Origin: Parachlorella kessleri
Lineage: Eukaryota > Chlorophyta > Trebouxiophyceae > Chlorellales > Chlorellaceae
Reading direction: 5' to 3'
Assembly (NCBI GenBank): GCA_001598975.1
Contig: BBXU01002861.1
Coordinates: forward strand, 1-17,589
Length of the DNA stretch: 17,589 nucleotides
Made by a program: the position numbers and the translations under genes. Shown here piece after piece: positions 9,931 through 17,589 of this stretch (the stretch's first letter is position 1; every line of letters begins with the position of its first letter). The notes below the pieces were generated by a model. That model saw nothing but the letters and a program-made list of their open reading frames with translations, did no database searches and was not told where the DNA came from.

Positions 9931-9990
9931 GGCGAAAAGTGACAGGGAGGAGTACCAAGCAGGGGGATGACTAACCCCTCCCGTCGCGCC
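9931..9990. other. Longer imperfect hairpin
   Basis: GAC-A-GGGAGG (9941-9950) pairs with CCTCCCGTC (9977-9985) with one bulged A. GGCG (9931-9934) can pair with CGCC (9987-9990) outside it. An inner GGGG/CCCC pairing competes with part of the stem. Confidence 0.5.
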
Positions 9991-10199
9991 GAAACTTTAC
10001 GCGAGGTTCACAACCGAGATCGAACGGCCTTGGATTTCATCTGAACATTTTTCGACGCTGGTGGCAAACTGCTCAACTCTGTCCCTAGAACGCACTGATC
10101 AGCCACGGCTAGGTTGTCTAGGCTGCATCTCGATATTAGTAGGGCACCTTCCACTTGCTAGTGCGCACCCAAAGTGGTTGGTCACTGGGGAAAACTAGT

Positions 10200-12015
10200 A
10201 TGCTCCCTCATACCGTCTCACCTGCTGCCAGCCGCTATGGAAGTGCCTGCCCGGCCTTCAGCAAGGGCCCAACCACCACCTGCCGCCGACCAAGCCCCTG
10301 GCAGCAGACCAGCACTCGAACAGCAAGCGAGGCGGCCCAAAGGGAGGTCAGCACAGGCTCTGCTGGCATCGTCCCCGCCTCCACCCACCAAGCCGAGGCG
10401 TCCATGTGGCGCCTGGTAGCGCCCAAGCAGGGCAGCGAGGTGCCGCTGGTGGAGGGCGCCTACAGCAACCCCGCTGTCGAGGACGTCGGCCGCTTGGAAC
10501 GGCTGGGGTGGGTGCAGGAGCTGCTTGCGCAGCCCGGCCAGCACGTGGTGCTGCAGTGCGCGGCCATGAACCCTGAGCCAGGGGTGGACCCTGACCACCT
10601 GGTAACTGAAAGCACTTAGTGGGGCTTTATTTTCCTTGCCAGTGCATGTCCTGCTGGGAGGCTAGACCGTTGGACTGCAGGAGCAGATGCGTCTCTAGCA
10701 TGCAGTGTGTGGGCTTCTGTGGTGCTAGCGCACAGAAATTGCCAGCTTGCAAGGGATGTCAGCATTCTGCAGGCAATGCAATGCTCTGCCTTGCCACGTT
10801 GGAGCCACGCTTGTTGTTTGCCATGCACGTGGGGCCCTTTGCCCCTGCTGTCCTTGTCAAGCAGGCTGGGAACCTAAAATGGCAATGGGATTTTTGTTTC
10901 ATTGTTGTTGTTGTTGTTGTCTGATGATGCACTTTGGTGCATCACCCCCATATGCGTGCAGTTCTTGGGGCTGCTACAGCAGGGCATCATCAGGGATGTG
11001 CTCTTCCTCTTCAACCCGGCCAGCAGTGTCTTCCACTCCCTTGTAGCGCTTGGCGCTGACGTGTGCGGCCACCCCTGCACTGTGCACGGCGGCTTCACCT
11101 CAGCAGTCATTGATGAGACCACAGGTGACCCTAGCGGTACATCGATTCCTACTGGACCGGTGGCCGCCGTCTCAGCTGCAATTGTTAACCTATATGGTGC
11201 TATCTGTCAGATGTGGCGCGGGAAGCCAGGAACTCTGTTGAAGTGTTCTGATGACGGTACATGCATAGTTACAGTTAGCTAGCCTGCTCGCCCACCCATA
11301 ATGCATGCGCAGGCGGGCTGGTGTTTTGCCTGAAGAAGAGTGGCCTGCTGGGCTCAGGTCCTGCCTTCACTGTCAGGCTAGAAGTGGACTACAAGAAGGT
11401 ACACTGCACTGTTAGGGAGCCTTCATCTTGGGCAAGCCTCACCCGGCTGGCTGGGTTGCCTTGGGTCTTCTTTTGCATCAAACCGAAGACACCAGCTCTC
11501 CTTGAACAGGGTTTGTGTTGCTCCTTGCTTGTCCTCTTTGCCTGCTGAGCTGCAAGGCTTGACGTGTCGGCGCTGCTGCTTGCAGCCGATCCCGGCCGAC
11601 AGCAACATTGTGTGCATAGCAAAGGTGCACAGCATGGAGGGTAGGAAGGTGGGTCTTGCCAACCACCTGCCAGACATTGCATCATATCAAGAATGTGCCG
11701 CTTTGACCTGGTATTCTGTGCCGTGCTCTGTCCTGACACTAGCCTGCCCTGATTCGCAGGCGCCGCTCGTGCTGCCCCGCCCCCAGTGTCTGGCACTACA
11801 CCTCCGTGGTGGGGGTACTGGGCGCTGACATTTCTCAGCCAGATGTTGAACTTACTGAGCCACCTTACCAAGCACATCTTCCACCTGTCATCTAAATGAG
11901 TATGTCCGCAGTGGTTTTGCAGGTCTGGGTGGAGGCTGAGGTGCTGGATAGGCCTGACGGGGCGGTGTATGCAGCAGGGCGAGCCCTGTATGTCACACCC
12001 AGGGAGTATGCTTGA
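10200..12015 (+). CDS. Hotdog-fold acyl-CoA-type thioesterase (PaaI/THEM4-like), probably organelle-targeted
   Basis: Five exons: 10200-10601, 10962-11124, 11313-11398, 11586-11648, 11923-12015. The phases agree and give 268 aa. The first 65 or so residues are rich in Ser, Thr, Ala, Pro and Arg with few acidic residues, as in chloroplast or mitochondrial transit peptides. The hotdog domain then follows. Exon 2 ends with VHGGFTSAVIDETTG (HGG at 176-178, Asp185), the active-site signature of PaaI/THEM4-type thioesterases, where the helix after HGG carries the Asp. Exons 3 to 5 supply the remaining strands (FTVRLEVDYKKPIPAD, IVCIAKVHSMEGRKVWVEAEV, AAGRALYVTP). The expected reaction is hydrolysis of an acyl-CoA or acyl-ACP thioester; the substrate is unknown. 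The start is the only ATG in frame before the domain region apart from Met69 (10404), which would remove the targeting peptide. Intron 1 (360 nt) contains a (TTG)n run. Confidence 0.9.
10902..10920. repeat. (TTG)n run in intron 1 of the thioesterase gene
   Basis: Six near-perfect ttg units about 40 bases before the acceptor at 10961, outside coding sequence. Confidence 0.85.
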
Positions 12016-13334
12016 GCACTTGACTCGCAGACCGTCCCAGAGCGGCAAACAGGTGCAGCCTGTGGCCCACACCCAGCATGCTGCTGATGGAATGATAAAT
12101 AGTCGGAGGGAGGCGTGCGCCATCGTATTTGACTTTGTGTTGTCCTAAGTTCACTTGCTTTTAGCTACCCTTCCTCTCGAGGTGCTCTCTGAGCTTTGCT
12201 GGTGGCTGCTCCTCGCGTGCTGCTTTGCTTGCTACCTTGTATGCATGTGCTCAACTTTCGTGTTGCATATCGTTATAACCAACATTGGCGGAACATCCAC
12301 TTGTCACAGCATTACTGCTGGTCTATTTTCTGGTATCTAATGTTGGATTCATCATATTGCCGCTGCCCCCTGCCGTACATGTACTGGTCTCATCTTGAGT
12401 CATGGCAGCAAACGTTGTTCGTTAGGCATAGTACATCCTGGCTTCTTGTTGGCCCCACTTGGGGGACTCACGACAGCATGGTGAGGTGGCGGTATGCTGT
12501 TAGACTGGACTAGACTACTAGACTAGACTAAGCATTGTTCGTTACGCAGGCGATCTGTTACACTGTTCACAGTTGATGCCCATAGCCACCACACTTGGGT
12601 GGTCATGTGTTGCTGATATACAAGAAGGCGCACACGTCCCATGTCTAGTCAGTATACCGAATCAAAGCCGAGATTGCCAACCAGTTCAATGTTCATTTCT
12701 TTGTCGCAGGGAAAGAGTTCAGGGAGAGACTTTTTGAGTGCATGCATTCCTAGTAATACAGTGTGCGATGTTATGCAACCGCAAGTATGAGACAAGGTGT
12801 GGTGACAACGTTCAAGCCCCCCGGCTACCTAATGCCCCCATGCAGAGTGTGATATGCCGTGCTGCCAGAGGCACTCCTGCCAGGCTGTCCAAGTGGCTTG
12901 GAGGCTCCTGCCAGGCTGGAAGGAGCGCTGCCTGGGGCAGCCAGCCGCTGCACCACCCATTTCTCATCGCTAACACAGTCGTCATCGGAGGAAGAGAGGC
13001 TCTACCACACTAGTGCTGGCACCTGGGCGCCAGCCAGCCCCCTAGTGCGCCACCTGCGCCGCCCAGTTGGAGTAATGCCTGCCGTTGCCGTTGGCCTGCA
13101 GGGGCAGCACGCTGGCATGACCTTGCATCCAGCACAGCCAGCACAAATAACCCTGTCTACTCTCTGTTCGCACGACCTTTGTAAAAAACTATAGATGTAA
13201 AAGGCGGGTGTTTACGGCTGTGGTCGACCACTGGAGGAGCCAGTGCGGCAAGTACTCTGCTTTATTTGATGGTGACAGACAATGCGGACAAAGAGCGCAT
13301 AGGTTCAAGGGACTATACTGACCATGCAAGTACC
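12016..13334. other. Convergent intergenic region, unresolved
   Basis: It lies between the stop of the plus-strand thioesterase and the stop of the minus-strand CBM gene. It has lower GC in its first half, a TAGAC-rich imperfect repeat (about 12498-12532), a 14-bp direct repeat ctcctgccaggctg (about 12874 and 12906) and two plus-strand TGTAA strings (13180 and 13196). Several short frames compete and none is convincing. A minus-strand TGTAA lies at 12562-12558. Confidence 0.5.
13180..13200 (+). promoter_or_regulatory. Two plus-strand TGTAA poly(A)-type signals
   Basis: TGTAA at 13180-13184 and 13196-13200. They could end a long thioesterase 3' UTR (about 1.18 kb) or an unrecognised small plus-strand transcript. 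Confidence 0.4.
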
Positions 13335-16300
13335 CTATGCTTTGGTGGTACCTGGAGACACACACCAGCAGCACGAGGAGCTTACCCCGTTGGCATGGCG
13401 CCCCGCCCCATTGCCGTTGCTGCCCCCCCAAAACCCGGCGTCCAAGTGGCCGTTTGAGAGCGCCTCATGCGCATGGTTCCCTGGAGGCAGACAACAGCGA
13501 GATGATGGCAGCGTGATGTGGGGGCGTTGCTCTGAGCTAGTGGTCTCGGATAGCGAGTTGGGAGGCGGCTATATGCAAGCTGGGTCCGCAGCTAAGGACT
13601 GCCCTGGTGTGGCAGCACCCTGGGCTAATCAAGGCTGTTCTGTGCCTGCACGGCTTGCCACAGCCCACTGCAGTTTTCAGATGCCAAACGAAGCCTTCGC
13701 AATAGAGCAATGCGATGCAGGCTGCACAGCGGCGACTCAGCACCGCAAGTTAAAGGTATATGGATGGCCACCTTGGCTCAATGCAGGCCTCAGATCCGCG
13801 GCGAAGTCCTTGCCGCCATCCGTGATCCAGCGCTCCCCCTCCTTGAGGACAAACACCACCTTGGAGGGGCACAGCGACTGCACAGCAGGCGAAGCAGCAG
13901 AGGGGAAAAGTCAACTTATGGGCTCTTGATCAACTTGCGCCCTCCTTGAGGACAAACACCACCTTGGAGGGGCACGGCGGCTGCACAGCAGGCAAAGCAG
14001 CGGGGGGTATGGACGACTAGGCGGCGCCATGCCATCCAACACGCGCAGCTGCACCATTAAGAGCCATACACATGGCACACGCAAGAGTGCCAGGCGCAGC
14101 GCCGCCGGTGAAAAGGTCTCGCTAGGCTGCACAAGGGCGTAGCTTGCAAACCAGAGCTGTCCTCTGCTGAAGTACCCATTCGAATCTCTGAGGAAAGACA
14201 CAAAAAGGCATAGACAACATGACTCCCATGACACATATGACAGCCACAAGAGCCACTGAAGACTACTGCTGACATCCAAAACCGGCACCAACCATCCAAC
14301 ACTACTACGGTACCCAGCCCAAGCTTCACACCTCTGGGAAGGCAATGGCCACGGACTGGCTTCCCTCCCGGAAGGGCGTCTGAACCGCCGCGTCCCCCGC
14401 CTGCGTCGAGTTGGGCGGCCACACTTTCTTCTGCGGCAGCTGCCAGTCCTCCACGGCCCAGTGGAGCACCATGTCCTGCCGGGGCTGGTCGGACATGACT
14501 ACCACCTGACAGAACAGGAGGGGGAGGGGGGGGGGGGGGTCGCTTGTCAAGGTTAGTCGTCATGGAGCAGTGTCCTGTGAAGGGGGGATCTGATAGGAGG
14601 GAGATGTAGACATCATTGCCATTGAAGGCGGGGTGGGGGAGGAGGAGAGTAGCCAGGTTTCCAGCCATCCCACTCAACCACGTACATCTTAGCTGGGTTT
14701 GTGGGACACACCAGGGGATAAACCTAAAAGGAAACCTCTCCGCTCAATGGTGACTGTCACTCGACTGTACCAGCCAGCTAGCAGTAGCATGCCTGGCACT
14801 GGCAGCTGAGAGATGCACGGGGGAACATGCCTCCCAATGGGCGCCGCCGTCGTTTGGTCCCCTGTGAATCTAACTTTTGACTCATCATGTAGGTGACGGT
14901 ACGCTCTTTGACTAAACTGGGGCCTGGACCAGACTAAACTGTGACTCACCATGAAGGCCCCTTCCACGCGCCCCACCACCACCAGGATGCCCGCCTCAAA
15001 GTTGGTGCAGGAGATGACCTCCGGCTCCTCCTCCAGAGCTGCATAGTGCTGGTTGTTGTTGTTGTTGTGGTGGTGCTGCTGATTGTGTGCCGGCGGGGGG
15101 TCTGCAGCAAGGAGGGAAATTTTTAGCAAGTTCAGGAAGTTCAGCAAGTTCATCCTGATTTGGGATGGAACGCACGTGACATGGAGGGGTCAGTCAGCAG
15201 CTTGGCGGGTGCCAGCTGCAGCGGTGAGCAGAGCAGGTCATCCTGATTTGCACGGCTTCAAGGAGAGGGACCGAGGTGTACATTAGGCACGTAGCCAGTG
15301 ACTGGACTGCAGGTAGCCCCACACAACGCAAGGCCCGCAAGCAGGAGGTGGTAGCTCCTTCCTGGCTGCACAGGAGCGGCGGCGCACTGGCGGGTGCTGC
15401 ACACAGCAGCCTTCCCAAGAAAAAAACAGGAGGCTGAGCGAGGGTTGAACAGAAGCTGCTGCTTGCCCTGTCCCTGCCGCCGATGGGGAGGGCCCCTGCA
15501 CCGCCTCCCCACTCTGTCCCCCCCCCCCCCCCTTCCTTCCAGGGCCAGCCAGCTTCGCAGTCAGCACTCGTCCCTGGTAAGCAACCCTAGCGGCATTATC
15601 CACCCACCCATGCACAGAGCCTCTTGAGCTGCGATGCTCAGCCACCACCCCAGCAGCTGCCACACTGCTGGGGGCTATGCTGCATCTTTTTACCGCGCCA
15701 AGTGGGTCACCCCTGGCATGCCAAACATGTCTGCGAGGCTCACCTGCTGTGTGGCTGCCTGGCGTGAGCCTTGCGGTGAAGTCTGCGCCATTGTCGTTGA
15801 GCCACTGCTCGCCCTCTTTCAAGACAAACACCAGCTTGGAGGGGCAGGTGTCCTGTGAGGGGCAATGATAGGACACTCGATGGCTCATTCCCTGAAGCGA
15901 CTGCTTCCCCCAACTACTGCTGGGCACAAACCCCAGCTGGGAGGGGCAGGGCTCCCGGGGAGAGCAAAAAAGTACACCGATCATAGCACCCCACCCATGC
16001 ATCTAGCGAGTGTTACCCTAGCAAACCAAGCAACAGACGACGGCACCGCTACAAGCCGCCCAGCCAAGCGAGCGTGCCAGCCAGCCAGCCAGGCAGCCAT
16101 AATTTCAACTTCTGGGGTTAGACTTGATGCATGATTTACCAAAAAAATTCGTGGTTATGAGGCCGTACCCACCTGGGGGAAGAGCAGCTTGATGGACTGT
16201 CCCCCCTGGAAGGGCGTCTGTACCGCCCCGTCCCCCGCCTGTACCGTCCCCGGGGGCCACACCCCCCGGGCCGGCAGCCGCCAGTCCTCCACCGCCCAGT

Positions 16301-17182
16301 GCATCACCAGCTCCGGTCGGGGGTGGTCCGCAACTACCTCCACCTGCACGCACACACAACCTAATCTCACACTCCCCGATCCCCCTGCTTGACGGCTGTG
16401 GGCCGGCAATCGTGGTCGTTGCATTTGCCTTCCAAGTGCTGCACCATGTTCAGTGGACGACTTCTTGTGCTAGGGGAGCCAGGGCTGCTCCGTGCTGCAC
16501 TCTCAAGGACCAAAAATGCGAGGCTCACCCTGTGCCAGCGCTCACCAGGTACGACCCGGACCCCTTGCCGACCACCGTGGAGAGTCCTGCCTCGTGGTGT
16601 GTATACGACAGAACCTCCAGCCCTGCACATGGGCACTCCTAACAACGTCAAAACCCTTTAATAACCAAGTGCGTGTGTCCCCTTCGTTTCGTGGCTATCT
16701 AGCGGCTTCAGCAGGCCAGTGCCTGGCCCGATTGCCATATGGTCAATCTAACCGGTCGAGGCCAGCCTTAGCAGTTGTGCCCTCCTGGCCCGCGAGCTTC
16801 ACCGGCTGACAGTGCGGCCCGCACTCCCTCCCAGCGACATTGCGTTGCTCACGCCTGTCGGCCAGCCCCGGGGCGACACCCACCCATGAATCGGGCCACA
16901 GGGGGGCCGACACACTACATCTATACGAGCATGGTTGGCAGGTAGTGCGAACAGGGAGTAGAGCTGGGCTGGCCTGAACTGACAGGGCTGGATGCAGAAT
17001 GAACACTACATCTATATGCTGCAACCATGCCACCGGCTGGGTGCCTCCCCAGTCAGAAGGGCGGACAGACCTTGGCTCTCGGGGGTGGGGGGCTTGAGCG
17101 CTGCCGAGAAGTCCTGGCCGTGGTTCTTGACCCACTTGCTCCCGTCCTTGAGCACAAAGACGACCTTGGAGGGGCACACCGA
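13335..17182 (-). CDS. Tandem CBM45-like starch-binding module protein, C-terminal 348 aa (5' part outside window)
   Basis: Partial gene. Exons: 17182-17071, 16622-16546, 16343-16173, 15852-15744, 15101-14950, 14505-14332, 13877-13772, 13480-13335, all phase-consistent (1047 nt). Each complete module uses three exons: a first strand (LEVLSYTHHEAG, PEVISCTNFEAG), a core with LVMHWAVEDW or MVLHWAVEDW, then WPPG/WPPN and AVQTPF, and an end exon with CPSKxVFVLKxG, a Trp, and N/D-rich DF (GADFTARL, GKDFAADL). This order of Trp-containing strands is that of CBM45 in alpha-glucan water dikinase and plastid alpha-amylase. Visible are the end of one module and two full modules, joined by a His/Asn/Gln linker near 15040-15095. 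After the last module only about 48 residues precede the stop, so no dikinase or amylase domain lies downstream. The last junction (GTGGCC donor) is the weakest; reading through it instead ends at TGA 13739-13737. Expected role: starch binding, probably plastid. Confidence 0.85.
13838..14005 (-). repeat. 103-bp-spaced direct repeat of a CBM exon start and its acceptor
   Basis: Copies at 13838-13902 and 13941-14005; the first 35 positions are identical and only a few later ones differ. Both carry the minus-strand tract ending tgctgtgcag and the codons for CPSKVVFVLKEG. The lower copy belongs to the functional exon 13877-13772. The upper copy, if used in phase, stops at TGA after 16 codons. Confidence 0.85.
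14519..14541. repeat. G-rich run in the intron before a CBM exon
   Basis: A long g-run interrupted by one a. On the coding (minus) strand it is the C/T tract before the acceptor at 14507-14506. A similar c-run lies at about 15517-15531 in intron 15102-15743. Confidence 0.8.
15820..15955 (-). repeat. 102-bp-spaced degenerate repeat of a CBM exon start
   Basis: The segment 15820-15853 (coding DTCPSKLVFV on the minus strand) resembles 15922-15955 (CPSQLGFV). The offset, 102 bp, is almost that of the repeat in the next module, and the frame stays open between the copies. Confidence 0.65.
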
Positions 17183-17589
17183 CTGCAAGAACGGCAACGA
17201 GAGGAGGGAATGGAGGTTATGACATGGGTGTGCGAGGTAATGTTCGAGCTGGGCAAAGAAAGGGGGGGAAGGGAGGTCCCTTTCACATGGGTGTGCCAGC
17301 GCACATGCGTGGCTTACAACAGATTGCATGAACAACACAAAAAGAGGGAGAGACAGGAGGGAAGGAGGAGGTGGGGAACAGGAGGGAGGGTCCATGCATG
17401 TATGCGAGGCATCGCCGGCTCGTCAGCAGCAGCGACCCATAGGAAAAGCCATGGCATCGATGTGCTGAGTTGCTGGCTGGCTGCGCTGTGCCCATCGCTT
17501 TGTGAAGCGACGAAAACTACTGGGTGTGCGGCCAGAGGTGACATCCCCGCCCCCCCCTCCTGAGCTGTGAGGGTCTAGCCCACGTGCTT
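17183..17589 (-). other. Intron sequence reaching the right edge of the window
   Basis: Upstream of the acceptor at 17184-17183 I find no exon with the LHW or AVQTPF motifs expected for the first part of the module. The missing exons should lie beyond the window. A small hairpin (TCGCTT-TGTG-AAGCGA) sits at 17495-17510. Confidence 0.6.

Larger units (their letters stand above)
9587..10199. other. Intergenic region with several hairpins, upstream of the thioesterase gene
   Basis: It holds the 3' UTR of the gene ending at 9586 and the promoter of the thioesterase. Short inverted repeats are listed separately. No supported gene or tRNA is seen. Confidence 0.6.

Noticed and set aside
9990..10045. 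tRNA-like T-arm string (ttcgatc on the minus strand)
   Set aside because: The flanking bases do not form a T-stem and no acceptor or anticodon arm can be drawn.
11389..12123. 244-aa minus-strand open frame
   Set aside because: It is antisense to thioesterase exons 4 and 5, which are phase-consistent on the plus strand.
12196..12513. 105-codon plus-strand frame rich in Trp, Tyr and Leu
   Set aside because: The composition is odd, it has no motif, and it runs through AT-richer 3' flanking sequence.
13352..13385. 34-nt intron near the end of the CBM gene
   Set aside because: The GTAAGC and CTCCAG edges look right, but 34 nt is too short for a normal spliceosomal intron. Reading through gives an in-frame ending at TAG 13337-13335.
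13324..13929. 201-aa plus-strand open frame
   Set aside because: Its end is antisense to the CBM exon 13877-13772 and its middle to the terminal exon. No family resemblance was seen, although the part at about 13490-13740 is not fully excluded.
15283..16002. 239-aa minus-strand open frame as one exon
   Set aside because: Only 15852-15744 fits the CBM exon with proper splice sites. The rest is intron that happens to be open in GC-rich sequence.

Overview
The window looks like nuclear DNA of a green alga (Chlorophyta, probably Chlorophyceae). The genes are GC-rich and broken into many short exons. Introns mostly start GTGAG/GTAGG/GTGGG and end in a pyrimidine-rich tract plus CAG. Copies of TGTAA, the green-algal poly(A) signal, occur. 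Two protein families fit a plant-type cell: an NCA1-type catalase helper and starch-enzyme-type carbohydrate-binding modules. I see no bacterial operon, IS element, CRISPR array, rRNA or convincing tRNA. The exact genus cannot be named.

Layout: five multi-exon genes, rebuilt by hand by matching splice phases. (1) 461-4675, minus: NCA1 homologue with Cys-Pro motifs, a C3HC4 RING finger and TPRs; 8 exons, 552 aa. (2) 4997-7037, plus: FSH1/OVCA2-type serine hydrolase, 8 exons, 229 aa, divergent from gene 1 across 321 bp. (3) 7589-9586, plus: unrecognised protein of about 362 aa with a low-complexity middle and a conserved-looking helical C-terminus, possibly ciliary. (4) 10200-12015, plus: hotdog-fold (PaaI/THEM4-type) thioesterase with an N-terminal transit-like peptide, 5 exons, 268 aa. 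(5) 13335-17182 and beyond the right edge, minus: the C-terminal 348 aa of a protein with repeated CBM45-like starch-binding modules. Genes 4 and 5 converge on an unresolved 1.3 kb stretch.

The genes do not form an evident pathway; this is an ordinary eukaryotic neighbourhood. The points most worth checking are the Cys-Pro repeats of the NCA1 homologue (its client, catalase, is a haem enzyme), two probable GC-AG introns supported by family alignment, the apparently C-terminal CBM45-like tandem with no catalytic domain after it, and partial exon duplications about 102-103 bp upstream of equivalent exons in two CBM modules. No clear undescribed system was found.
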